Part shown: piece after piece, positions 1-8,473 of the stretch
How positions within the stretch are numbered: the first letter of the stretch is position 1
Layout of the letters: every line of letters begins with the position of its first letter
NCBI GenBank assembly: GCA_965656715.1
Contig: CBFHLR010000049.1
Coordinates: 1-22,294, forward strand
Source: Coraliomargarita sp965656715
GTDB lineage: Bacteria > Verrucomicrobiota > Verrucomicrobiia > Opitutales > Coraliomargaritaceae
DNA length: 22,294 nucleotides
Direction of reading: 5' to 3'
Position numbers and translations under genes: made by a program
Notes under the pieces: generated by a model
The model's database searches: none
Seen by the model: only the letters and a program-made list of their open reading frames with translations
Told to the model about the DNA's origin: nothing

Positions 1-797
1 ACCGACCAGTCGATTTCACTGATGGCCTGCGCAAGGAGCCGATTGCGGGTCTTATAGTCGATGCTGTTGTTTTCCTTGCTCAAGGTTGCTTTTATTTCCT
101 CTGGCACTGCCTTCATGTATGGCGGCGAAACGTGCAGCGGCTTGTGAGGAATGGGGTGTGGCAAATACAGGAAGAAGGGGCGATCCTTGTTCTCTTCGAT
201 AAATTGCACGGCACGCTCGGTAAACCGCCGGGTCAGATAGTCCGCATCCGGATCTAGTTCGATCACTGCCTCCCCTTCCAGCAAGGGCAGCGGGGGAAAC
301 TGGAAATGCGCTTGTTGTGGGTGAAACGGGTGAAGGTCATGGCTGTAGGGAATCCCGAAAAATTCGTCGAAGCCCTGGCGGGTCGGAAGAAATTCCGGCT
401 GATCACCGAGGTGCCACTTGCCGAACATGCCGGTTTTGTATCCCCCCGCCTTGAGCACTTCCGCGATTGTTATCTCCTCAGGATTCAAACCCTTGCTGTC
501 CGCAGCGAGCAGCACTACGAATTTGGATCCTCTGGCCATGTCAATTCGCTTAGGATAGCAGCCAGTCATTAACGCTGCGCGCGACGGCGTGCAGACCGGA
601 GCCGCCACATAAAAGCTGGTCAGCTTCGCGCCTTCAGCCGCCATTTGGTCGATACGAGACGTGTTCACATGGGTGCCTCCGAAACAGCCGAGATCGGCAT
701 AGCCCTGATCGTCGGTAAAGATGACAACAAAGTTGGGCTTCTGCCCGGCACAAACCACCGAACTGAACATGGACAATAACAATAGTAATTTTTTCAT
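1..797 (-). CDS. Secreted S1 sulfatase, C-terminus cut by window edge
   Basis: The minus-strand frame opens at ATG 797-795 and runs off the window without a stop, giving 265 codons, about half a typical 450-550 residue sulfatase. The N-terminus MKKLLLLLSMFSSVVCAG is a clear signal peptide, so the enzyme is exported. The metal-site aspartates appear in FTDDQGYADLG (about residues 27-37). The formylglycine signature is CTPSR, with Cys69 as the residue to be matured. GMFGKWHLG and a GFDEFFGIP segment follow, then FFLYLPHPIPHKP. These are hallmarks of arylsulfatase A-like hydrolases of sulfate esters; the substrate cannot be read from sequence. The start lies 1 bp after the stop of the upstream sulfatase gene, indicating translational coupling. 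Maturation needs an FGE or anSME enzyme, not seen here. Confidence 0.93.
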   Translation of the reverse strand, partial: MKKLLLLLSMFSSVVCAGQKPNFVVIFTDDQGYADLGCFGGTHVNTSRIDQMAAEGAKLTSFYVAAPVCTPSRAALMTGCYPKRIDMARGSKFVVLLAADSKGLNPEEITIAEVLKAGGYKTGMFGKWHLGDQPEFLPTRQGFDEFFGIPYSHDLHPFHPQQAHFQFPPLPLLEGEAVIELDPDADYLTRRFTERAVQFIEENKDRPFFLYLPHPIPHKPLHVSPPYMKAVPEEIKATLSKENNSIDYKTRNRLLAQAISEIDWS

Positions 798-798
798 A

Positions 799-2283
799 TC
801 ATTTCTTCGCTTTTGTCTTCCTTACTTTCCTATTCATTTCAGTGTTGGGATGTCTTTTCAGACGTTCCTTTAAGATAGCTTCAGACAGGGCGGGCTCGAC
901 CAGATTGTCCCAATCTTTTTCATGGCTGACAATCGGTGCACCGGGAATGGCAGAACCCGTTGGGCGCTGACCTTTTCCGCGTTGCAAATATTCGCCCAAC
1001 TCCGTGCGCATTTCCTCGGCGAGCATCACCATCTGTTGCACCACTTCGGGGTGTTGCGCTGCGACATCCGTGGTTTCACCCTTATCGGCGGACAAGTTGT
1101 AGAGAACCGGTTGAGCGATGTTGAGAAACTCCTTGTTTTTATCCCAAAACGGCACCTGATCCTTGTTGCGTGGCAGATGCAGCTTCCAGTCTCCGAGACG
1201 CACCGCCTGGAGGTTCTCGCAGTTGTAGTAAAAGAACGGCTCGTTCGATTTCCTGGCGAGCGGTTTGCTGTCCAATAGCGAAACCAGACTGACGCCGTCA
1301 TAGACTCGGTCCGTCGGCATAGGGACAGCGATGATTTCGCTCAGCGTCGGGAACAGGTCCATCGCGTTTGCCGGCACGTCCAACACTTGGGCTTCCTTTA
1401 TGCGCGCCGGCCAATGAAGAATGAACGGAACCCGGTGGCCGCCCTCAAACGTGACATATTTTGTGCCGCGGTACGGAAGAGCATATTCATTCTTGGTGGG
1501 TCCATTGTCCGAGGTAAAGATAACGATGGTGTTGTCGGCTACGCCGGTCTCCTTCAATGCGTTCATCATTTCACCAATACCCCAGTCCATCTCCTGCATG
1601 ATGTCGCCGCGCACCCCGCCCTGCGAAGAACCTTTGAATTTTTCACCAGCCTCATACGGCTCATGCGGATAGTTGTGGGCATAGTAGAGAAAGAACGGCT
1701 TGTCGCCCTGTCGCCTGATAAAATCGACCACACGCTCGGTGTAGAGTTCTGTCAGCTGATCCAGCGGTGTCTTCTCGATGGTTACCTCCTCGCCGTCAAG
1801 AAACGCGGGTGAACGTTTGTAGTTGCCCGGCACCCCGGCATACTCATCGAATCCCTGCTTGAGCATGCTAAATTCCGGCTCGGTACCGAGGTGCCACTTG
1901 CCGACCATACCCGTGCGGTATCCCCGCTTCTTGAACTGTTCGGCAATCGTGATTTCGTCTGGATTCAGGCCAAGAAACCAGTGCGCCCGGCGGTTTTGGT
2001 TGATGCCCATGTAAAGACCGGTCCGCTGCGGGTAGGCACCGCACAGAAATGCCGCGCGCGACGGCGAGCAGATCGACGACCCGGTATGGAAATCAGTAAA
2101 TCGCATTCCCTCCGCCGCCAGTCGGTCGATGTTCGGGGTCTTCACCGTCGTTGCCCCATAGCAACCGATGTCCGAGTACCCCAGATCGTCGGTCAAAATA
2201 AAAATCACATTCGGGCGCGAATCCGCCACGCCAAAAGCCATAGACACAATCCAAAACAAGGCCGTGCTGAATAACTTGCTCAT
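799..2283 (-). CDS. Secreted arylsulfatase-like S1 sulfatase
   Basis: Complete 494-residue sulfatase. MSKLFSTALFWIVSMAFGVA is a signal peptide. The catalytic core begins at NVIFILTDDLGYSDIGCYG (about residues 25-43), with DD as calcium ligands. The signature is CSPSR with Cys72 as the formylglycine precursor. GMVGKWHLG, FFLYYAHNYPHEPY, FTSDNGP and FEGGHRVPF follow in the normal family order, and a small C-terminal subdomain carries LYNLSADKGETTDVA. The length is normal. The tail RKVRKTKAKK is strongly basic. The start ATG overlaps the stop of the upstream sulfatase by 4 bp (ATGA, 2280-2283), which fixes the start and implies coupled translation. It would hydrolyse sulfate esters of a glycan in the periplasm or outside the cell; the exact sugar and position are unknown. 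Confidence 0.95.
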   Translation of the reverse strand: MSKLFSTALFWIVSMAFGVADSRPNVIFILTDDLGYSDIGCYGATTVKTPNIDRLAAEGMRFTDFHTGSSICSPSRAAFLCGAYPQRTGLYMGINQNRRAHWFLGLNPDEITIAEQFKKRGYRTGMVGKWHLGTEPEFSMLKQGFDEYAGVPGNYKRSPAFLDGEEVTIEKTPLDQLTELYTERVVDFIRRQGDKPFFLYYAHNYPHEPYEAGEKFKGSSQGGVRGDIMQEMDWGIGEMMNALKETGVADNTIVIFTSDNGPTKNEYALPYRGTKYVTFEGGHRVPFILHWPARIKEAQVLDVPANAMDLFPTLSEIIAVPMPTDRVYDGVSLVSLLDSKPLARKSNEPFFYYNCENLQAVRLGDWKLHLPRNKDQVPFWDKNKEFLNIAQPVLYNLSADKGETTDVAAQHPEVVQQMVMLAEEMRTELGEYLQRGKGQRPTGSAIPGAPIVSHEKDWDNLVEPALSEAILKERLKRHPNTEMNRKVRKTKAKK

Positions 2284-3857
2284 CGCTTCTTCTCTTTTTT
2301 CTTTTTCACGGTGGGCTTGTTAGCCGTCACACCGCGCTCTTCCAGCATGGTTTTAAGGCGCTTCGCCATCGCATCGGCTCGCTCGGGAGCGTCCCCGATC
2401 CGGTTATTCTCCTGAGATGGATCCTCTTTCAGGTTATAGAGCTGTCGCTGCAGCTCACCCGGTTTACCTTTCGTCCAACCGCCATCGCCGGCGCCCGGAA
2501 TATACATCCAATCACCGAGTCGTAATGAGGTGTGCGATCGCATATGGGGCATAATGAGCAACGCATCCCGCGCCGAAACGCCGTTCACATCCACCAACAG
2601 CGGCAACTGGTTCACCCCGTCGCGCGCGTCGTTCGGCGTCAGTTCCTGATCGGTGATCGCCGCAAGGGTCGGCAACAAATCCATATTCGCAATCAGCGCG
2701 TCCGAGGTGGTTCCCGCAGGGATCTTATTCGGCCAGGAGACAATAAACGGCACGCGATGCCCGCCTTCCCACGCGCCGAATTTCTTGCCTTTAAGGGCTC
2801 CGTTGGGTGTATGTCCGGACGCTTGAATGTCTTCTGAAGCCGGATCAAAAACTGCGCCGTTATCACTAGTGAAAACAAACAGCGTGTTTTCCAAAACCCC
2901 AAATCGTTCGACCGCCGCAATCAGCTGACCGACCGACCAATCGAGTTCCTCGACAAAATCGCCACGCAGTCCGCACTCGCTTTTCCCATGAAAGTAAGGA
3001 TGCGGCGTAATCGGGTAATGCACATTGTGGCTTGCGTAATAGAGGAAGAAGGGCTGCGCCTGCTGATTCATCCAGCTCAGTGCTTTCTGCGTCAACTTCT
3101 CTCCAACCAGCTCGTCAATATAGAGATCATGCGCCGCCTTTCCGCCGATCAAACTCGCCATACCACGATGTGGGCTCGTATGTTTTTTGTGATACTCCTT
3201 TCCATACGTTTTTCCGCCGCGCTGATAAATCAGGGGATCCGACGGATCCAGCCCGACAATTCGGCGGTTCTCCATATAGACAAACGGCGGATGCGAATTA
3301 ACGACCGGCAGCCCGAAAAAGTAGTCAAAGCCGACTTCCAAGGGTCCCGGTTTAAGCTCTTTATTCCAGTCCGGCTTTTGCTTGTTCCCAAACCCGAGAT
3401 GCCATTTGCCGACACAGGCGGTCGCATAGCCCTTCCGTTTAAGCATGCTCGCCATCGTGGTCTTTTTGGTGTCGATCAGCAGACGATCCTCACAAAAAAT
3501 AGCACTGTATTCATTCACCCGAAACGGATACTCGCCCGTCAGCAGCGCGTAACGTGACGGCGTGCAAACGGCCGAAGTCGAATGCGCGTCGGTGAACAGG
3601 CGTCCCTCTTTGGCGAGTCGGTCGATATGCGGCGTTTTTAGTTTCGTGGCACCGTAACAGCTCAAATCGCCATAGCCGAGGTCGTCGGCATAGATCAGCA
3701 CAATATTGGGAAGGTCTGAGCTCGCCGTTTTGGGCTGCATCTCGTTCAAGCCCGAAACCGGCGGTTCGACCGGATCCTGCGCCGAGCAGACGGAGGCCAA
3801 CAAACAGCTCCATAGAAACAATGACTTTCTCATAAACTTAGAACTTCCCTGAGCCAT
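2280..3857 (-). CDS. Secreted S1 sulfatase, tandem paralogue of the 3873-5435 gene
   Basis: 525 residues from ATG 3857; an internal ATG at 3833 (MRKSLFLWSCLLASVCSAQ) is an equally credible start, with GGGAAG ten bases upstream and better alignment to the paralogue. The upstream start has the GCGAAGAAA sequence seen at other junctions here. After the signal peptide comes an unusual linker, EPPVSGLNEMQPKTA, then NIVLIYADDLGYGDLSCYG. The signature is CTPSR (Cys98 from the first ATG). ACVGKWHLGFG, FFLYYASHNVHYP, FTSDNGAVF and WEGGHRVPF complete an active-site set typical of arylsulfatase A/GALNS-like enzymes. The C-terminus KKKKEKKR is very basic. It shares most of its length with the upstream sulfatase, so the pair arose by tandem duplication. 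It overlaps the downstream gene by ATGA. Substrate unknown; probably a sulfated sugar in the polymer attacked by the neighbouring GH106 enzymes. Confidence 0.94.
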   Translation of the reverse strand: MAQGSSKFMRKSLFLWSCLLASVCSAQDPVEPPVSGLNEMQPKTASSDLPNIVLIYADDLGYGDLSCYGATKLKTPHIDRLAKEGRLFTDAHSTSAVCTPSRYALLTGEYPFRVNEYSAIFCEDRLLIDTKKTTMASMLKRKGYATACVGKWHLGFGNKQKPDWNKELKPGPLEVGFDYFFGLPVVNSHPPFVYMENRRIVGLDPSDPLIYQRGGKTYGKEYHKKHTSPHRGMASLIGGKAAHDLYIDELVGEKLTQKALSWMNQQAQPFFLYYASHNVHYPITPHPYFHGKSECGLRGDFVEELDWSVGQLIAAVERFGVLENTLFVFTSDNGAVFDPASEDIQASGHTPNGALKGKKFGAWEGGHRVPFIVSWPNKIPAGTTSDALIANMDLLPTLAAITDQELTPNDARDGVNQLPLLVDVNGVSARDALLIMPHMRSHTSLRLGDWMYIPGAGDGGWTKGKPGELQRQLYNLKEDPSQENNRIGDAPERADAMAKRLKTMLEERGVTANKPTVKKKKEKKR

Positions 3858-3872
3858 ATATTATTTCTTCGC

Positions 3873-5435
3873 TCAAAAGGTTCCCACTCTGGGCAGGTTT
3901 GCCGGGACCGTGTTTAACTTTTCCTGTAATGCCTGCTGCATGGCTTCCGCTTTCTCCGGATACTCATTGATCAGATTGTGTTCCTGATACGGGTCCTCGT
4001 TGAGATTGTAGAGCTGTTGTTGCTCCATCTTTGCGAGTTGCTCCTTCGAGATTCTCGTCATTCCACCGGATCCCGGCCCCGGAATATACACCCAGCCGTC
4101 TTTCCTGATTGAGGTGTATTGTTTTTTATGCGGCTGGATAACAATTTCGGTGCGCGCCGATTTTGCGTCCGTTTCGGTCAACAGCGGAAGCGCGTTAAGG
4201 CTGTCAATGCCTTGACCTTTCGCAAGTTTCTGATCCGTGATAGCGGCAAATGTGGCGAGCATATCGAGGTTGGCAATGAATTCATCAGAGGTCGTTTCGG
4301 CAGCTGTTTTTCCGGGCCAGCGCACCAGGAACGGAACACGGTGTCCGGCTTCCCACGCGTCAAACTTCTGACCTTTCAATTTCCCGTTTGGAGCATGCCC
4401 CATATCGATCGCTCTTCTGCCACCAGCATTAAACATTCCGCCGTTGTCGCTGGTAAAAATGACCAGCGTGTTATCGGCCACGCCGAACTTTTCCAGCGCA
4501 GCGAGGATTTGCCCGACCGACCAGTCGAGTTCTTCCACAAAGTCGCCATACAGCCCGCATTCGCTTTTGCCTTGGAAATATGGATGTGGCGTGAAGGGGT
4601 GATGGATATTGTGCGACGCATAATAGAGGAAGAACGGTTCCTTTTGCTCGTTCATCCATTGCAAGGCTTTCCCGGTCAAATGTTCCGCACTCTCTTCATC
4701 GACATACAACTCGTGCGCCGCTTTTCCGCCAACCACATTCAGCATTCGCGGGTTTGCGTAATTTTTTTCTGGATAGGGTTTGGCGTGCGTTTTTCCGCCT
4801 TTCTTGTAAACGAGCGGATCGTCGGCTTTCAATCCGAGCACACGGTGGTTTTCCATATAGACAAACGGCGAATGCGAGTTGACGACCGGGATACCGTAAA
4901 AATAGTCGAATCCGAGTTCGAGCGGGCCAGGTTTTAAATCCTGGTTCCAATCCGGCAGACGCTTGCGCCCAAAGCCGAGATGCCATTTACCGACACCCCC
5001 CGTCGCATAGCCTTTGCGTTTGAGCAGGCTCGCCAGCGTAGTTTGCTTGGTATCGATAATCAATTTATCATGACAAAACACAGGGCCATAGTTGTTAATA
5101 CGGAACGGATATTCGCCAGTCATCAGAGCGTAGCGTGAAGGCGTGCAAACCGCCGAGGTCGAATGCGCATCAGTGAACAGGCGTCCCTCTTTCGCGAGTC
5201 GGTCGATATGCGGCGTATCGATCTTCGTGGCACCGTAACAACTCAAATCGCCATAACCCAAATCGTCCGCATAAATCAGCACAATATTCGGATGTTCGGA
5301 ACGCGCTGTTTTGGGCTGCATTTCATTCAAAACGGAAACCGGTGGTTCGACCGATTCCGTAGCTTCCTGCGCCAAGCTCACCGAAGCCCACAAACAAGCT
5401 GATAGAATAAACAGTTTTTTCATTTCTCTTTTCAT
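3873..5435 (-). CDS. Secreted S1 sulfatase, tandem paralogue of the 2280-3857 gene
   Basis: 520 residues. The start ATG at 5435 shares a base with the TAA of the upstream GH106 gene (TAATG), favouring it over the internal ATG at 5423 (MKKLFILSACLWASVSLAQ), though either gives a good signal peptide. A linker EPPVSVLNEMQPKTA precedes NIVLIYADDLGYGDLSCYG. The formylglycine signature is CTPSR with Cys97. GGVGKWHLGFG, FFLYYASHNIHHPF, FTSDNGGMF and WEAGHRVPF follow. Compared with its downstream paralogue the linker and N-terminal half are almost unchanged, while the last third differs more and lacks the lysine-rich tail, ending PRVGTF. Divergence of that kind would fit two related sulfatases acting on different sulfate positions; this is inference. 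Coupling to the GH106 gene suggests the two act on one substrate. Confidence 0.94.
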   Translation of the reverse strand: MKREMKKLFILSACLWASVSLAQEATESVEPPVSVLNEMQPKTARSEHPNIVLIYADDLGYGDLSCYGATKIDTPHIDRLAKEGRLFTDAHSTSAVCTPSRYALMTGEYPFRINNYGPVFCHDKLIIDTKQTTLASLLKRKGYATGGVGKWHLGFGRKRLPDWNQDLKPGPLELGFDYFYGIPVVNSHSPFVYMENHRVLGLKADDPLVYKKGGKTHAKPYPEKNYANPRMLNVVGGKAAHELYVDEESAEHLTGKALQWMNEQKEPFFLYYASHNIHHPFTPHPYFQGKSECGLYGDFVEELDWSVGQILAALEKFGVADNTLVIFTSDNGGMFNAGGRRAIDMGHAPNGKLKGQKFDAWEAGHRVPFLVRWPGKTAAETTSDEFIANLDMLATFAAITDQKLAKGQGIDSLNALPLLTETDAKSARTEIVIQPHKKQYTSIRKDGWVYIPGPGSGGMTRISKEQLAKMEQQQLYNLNEDPYQEHNLINEYPEKAEAMQQALQEKLNTVPANLPRVGTF

Positions 5436-8413
5436 TATTTTCCGGTCACAGCGATACTACGGTTGATTGTTTTCAATTGAACGGTCTGCCCCATTTTCGG
5501 TTTGCCTTCTGTCGTGGAGGTAATCCGCACCGCGATTCGGTTTGTTCCGACTTGAAGTGCGTCGGTAACATCGAGGGCAAACGGCGGCATCCAAAGCGTG
5601 TCGAAGGTCTTTCCGTTAAGCGTGACCTGCGCCATGATTTCCACCTTGCCCAAATCCAAGATCACGCGCTGGTCTTTGCCGAAGTTTTTCGGGAGTTTGA
5701 ATTCGGCGACGCGCGTTTCGGTAAAGCCTTCGTTGTCGGTCGATTCAGTTTTCCAGTCGGCGATTTGCACCGATTTCGAATCCGCTGCGATCGTGACCGA
5801 GCGCGTTCTGCCGTCACTCATTGTCAGTCTATAGGTCCCCGCCCTTCCGGTTTCGGCGACGAGTTCGTTTTGGTCGTTATAAAACAGATCGAGTTCGGAT
5901 GCAGGAGCCGATGCTTTTACGACGGACGGCGCAGTTGCTTTTTCGCGGAACAGCACGAAGAAGGAATCGGCGCGGTCTCTGACGTCGATCTCAATTTTCG
6001 TTCCGTTCGCCGTCGCTTCATAGCGCGCCATTTTTTTGATCTCGCCGGTAACTGGGTTCATCAGCTCCGGCTGCTTACCTTGGACGTCCAGGGTTGCGCT
6101 ATAGGCTCCCGTTTTTGCAAAATTGGAAAGGAAGAAGATATGCTGATCGCCTTGCTTACGCTCGATCCAGCGGGTCGAACACGTCTGGTTGGAAACCACA
6201 GGCGGAATGTTCAAGGCGCTGAGTTGCTGGGCAGAGACAGGAACCGAGCGGATAATCTTACCGCCTTTTTTCTCCAAGGCATCGATCCGCTTCCGGATGT
6301 GTGGGCGGATATATTTAAGCGTGCTCGGAATCGTCATCACCGGCCAGCTTGCGGAGATGCGTTTTGGGTCGTTTTCGTCGTAAGTCACCCATTGGCCATC
6401 GACTACATCGAGTTTGCGCAGGATCGCATCGGAGCCGACGTAATCATACTGGTAGCCGTTGGGCACCGGGTTTGGCGGGCCGGTCATCTGCGGTGCAAAG
6501 TCACCGATATAAACGAGCACATCGTTGGCGGGGTCGCCCCATTGCAACATCGTGTGCGAGCGTTGCAGATAGTTGATCCAGCTCTGCGCCTCATTTAACC
6601 ACGGAGTATTGCGATGGAACGCGGTGCCGAACCATGGATTCTTTCCGGGCATACCGCCGTCACGGGGTTGATGGGCATAGACGTGTAGGACGAAGTGGTT
6701 AATCCCGTCAGAGAACATCTGTTCGCCGCGCTCCTTAAAGCTATACGGATTATTCTTAAGGTTGAGTTGGCTGGTAAAGGCCTCCGCATAGGTGCGGTGT
6801 TTTCCGTAAGTATGCGCAATGGAACTGGCGGCCCGGCATTCGATATTGCCCAGGCTTCCTTTCGACCAGAACTCGCCGCCAACCTGATCGGCATAGCCTC
6901 CATAGATAGTGAAGTCGCCGGGGAAGCCCCAGTGCCCGTAGGGTTCACACCAAAGCACCAGACCGTGTTCGTTTGCGATATCCCGCAGGCCACCCAGATA
7001 GCATTCCGCAATCATATCCGCAATCGTCCGGCGCAGGTCCCAAAGAAACTGGTCGGACTCTTTGGCACCGTCGATTACGGTTCCGGTCAAAATCGGCAAG
7101 AGTGGGATCGGATTGTAGCCGACCCGTTTCTCGAACTCGGCGGCGAAGCCATCAGTCCAGTTTTGAGAACCGACTTCGTAGCTATCGATGGTGATGCCTT
7201 TGAACGCAGCTTTCTCTTCGGGAGTCATCTGGTCATACAGCGAACCGACATAGGCATCAAAATGATGGCGCGTGTGCGCACGACTCATCTTGTCGACTTC
7301 CAGCCCCCGTGCTTCCGGGGCAGCAGGATCATTGGTCTTGCCGGTCGTCACCATCCCAAAATAGAGGATGCGCCAATCGCCCTGAGGCAGCGTGCAAGTC
7401 AACACGCCATCGGCGCCGAGCTGATCGCTCAGGTCGATGATTTTGCTTGAGTCGACCAAGACCGATTTATCCTGCGGCTCCACCGTGTCCTTAAAAATAT
7501 AGGAGTTCCAGTTTGGCAATGGCGTCGGATGCATGCGGCCCATTTGTTTATTGGGCGCCTGTGCGACTTTCGGATCGGATGAGAGGGTCGCACGAGCGAC
7601 AGCGGGAGCCTTTCTTCGTTTGGACTTTGCCGGCTCATAATCGAGTTCAAAACGTGCTGCGCGCACGTCGGGGAAGCTGATGGTTTGCGGTTCCTTGGTC
7701 AGGAAATCCGTTTTGGGAAAAGCAGCAGTGACGTCGATTTTGGTTACCAGTTTGCGCTTTCCATTTTGAACGGCAAACAACGAGCCTTTCAATGCGCTAG
7801 TTACCGATAAGGATCGTGCGGTAAAGGCTTTGTTGCTCGAGAAGATGTATTGTTTCTCAGTGCGTTCGCCTTCAATCGTAACCCCCTGGATTGTTGGGAC
7901 TGCGAGCACGGCGATATCCTGACTGCCACCGCCCGGCACGCCTTTCGCACGGACCTTCTGCTTAAACGGGCCGCCATTGGATTCAAACTCGCTCCAGATG
8001 ACACGCCGCATCGACTGTTCCGGCTGGATCCAGGGTCCACCCGATTGACTCCATCCGGGGCAGTTAAAGAACGTGATCTCCACCCCTACCCGATTCGCCT
8101 CACTGAGCGCATGCATCTTCAGCTCACGCCACTCAGCAGAGAGCAATTCAACTGGGCGTGGTTCCCCGTTATTGGTTCTCAACTCAACATCAACGTTACC
8201 GATCATCGCACGCGCAATGCCGACCTCGGCCATGTTTTCCAAATCTTTGGTAATTCCCTCGGCGGTAATATCGCCTCCGATCCAATACCAGTAGCACCAC
8301 GGCTTGGTTTCTTCCGACGGTTGTTTAAACGTGGACGACAGCGTATCCGCCGAAGCCACCTGAGATAAAACACTGCAAGTGAGCAGTAATAGGGTGTATA
8401 GTTTTTTACTCAT
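5435..8413 (-). CDS. GH106-type alpha-L-rhamnosidase-like glycoside hydrolase, secreted
   Basis: The frame is open from 8467, but the ATG at 8413 gives a proper signal peptide (MSKKLYTLLLLTCSVLSQVA) and 992 residues, the usual GH106 size; the 18 residues upstream do not look like a leader. Family features in order: WCYWYWIGGDIT (about 39-50), FNCPGWSQSGGPW (116-128), IQPEQSMRRVIWSE, IDSYEVGSQNWT, GYNPIPLLPILTG, LWDLRRTIADMI, WCEPYGHWGFPGDF and GGEFW (Glu514). The C-terminal quarter, with VILDLGKVEIMAQVTLNGK and LWMPPFALDVTDAL, is a galactose-binding-like beta-sandwich common at the end of this family. GH106 enzymes release alpha-L-rhamnose from polysaccharides. It is a close paralogue of the 11073-13979 gene. 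It is coupled to the sulfatase downstream by TAATG and lies 60 bp from the VWA gene upstream. Specificity for rhamnose rather than another 6-deoxysugar is inferred from the family. Confidence 0.92.
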   Translation of the reverse strand: MSKKLYTLLLLTCSVLSQVASADTLSSTFKQPSEETKPWCYWYWIGGDITAEGITKDLENMAEVGIARAMIGNVDVELRTNNGEPRPVELLSAEWRELKMHALSEANRVGVEITFFNCPGWSQSGGPWIQPEQSMRRVIWSEFESNGGPFKQKVRAKGVPGGGSQDIAVLAVPTIQGVTIEGERTEKQYIFSSNKAFTARSLSVTSALKGSLFAVQNGKRKLVTKIDVTAAFPKTDFLTKEPQTISFPDVRAARFELDYEPAKSKRRKAPAVARATLSSDPKVAQAPNKQMGRMHPTPLPNWNSYIFKDTVEPQDKSVLVDSSKIIDLSDQLGADGVLTCTLPQGDWRILYFGMVTTGKTNDPAAPEARGLEVDKMSRAHTRHHFDAYVGSLYDQMTPEEKAAFKGITIDSYEVGSQNWTDGFAAEFEKRVGYNPIPLLPILTGTVIDGAKESDQFLWDLRRTIADMIAECYLGGLRDIANEHGLVLWCEPYGHWGFPGDFTIYGGYADQVGGEFWSKGSLGNIECRAASSIAHTYGKHRTYAEAFTSQLNLKNNPYSFKERGEQMFSDGINHFVLHVYAHQPRDGGMPGKNPWFGTAFHRNTPWLNEAQSWINYLQRSHTMLQWGDPANDVLVYIGDFAPQMTGPPNPVPNGYQYDYVGSDAILRKLDVVDGQWVTYDENDPKRISASWPVMTIPSTLKYIRPHIRKRIDALEKKGGKIIRSVPVSAQQLSALNIPPVVSNQTCSTRWIERKQGDQHIFFLSNFAKTGAYSATLDVQGKQPELMNPVTGEIKKMARYEATANGTKIEIDVRDRADSFFVLFREKATAPSVVKASAPASELDLFYNDQNELVAETGRAGTYRLTMSDGRTRSVTIAADSKSVQIADWKTESTDNEGFTETRVAEFKLPKNFGKDQRVILDLGKVEIMAQVTLNGKTFDTLWMPPFALDVTDALQVGTNRIAVRITSTTEGKPKMGQTVQLKTINRSIAVTGK

Positions 8414-8473
8414 CTTTATTGAAAATTTTCGTAGAGAACCGTGAGCCTTGGCCAATCTTAGGCGCACAAATTC

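Noticed and set aside
8421..8430. GAAAATTTTC palindrome in the 60-bp spacer before the first GH106 gene
   Set aside because: A 10-bp AT-rich palindrome of this kind is expected by chance and gives no stable hairpin.
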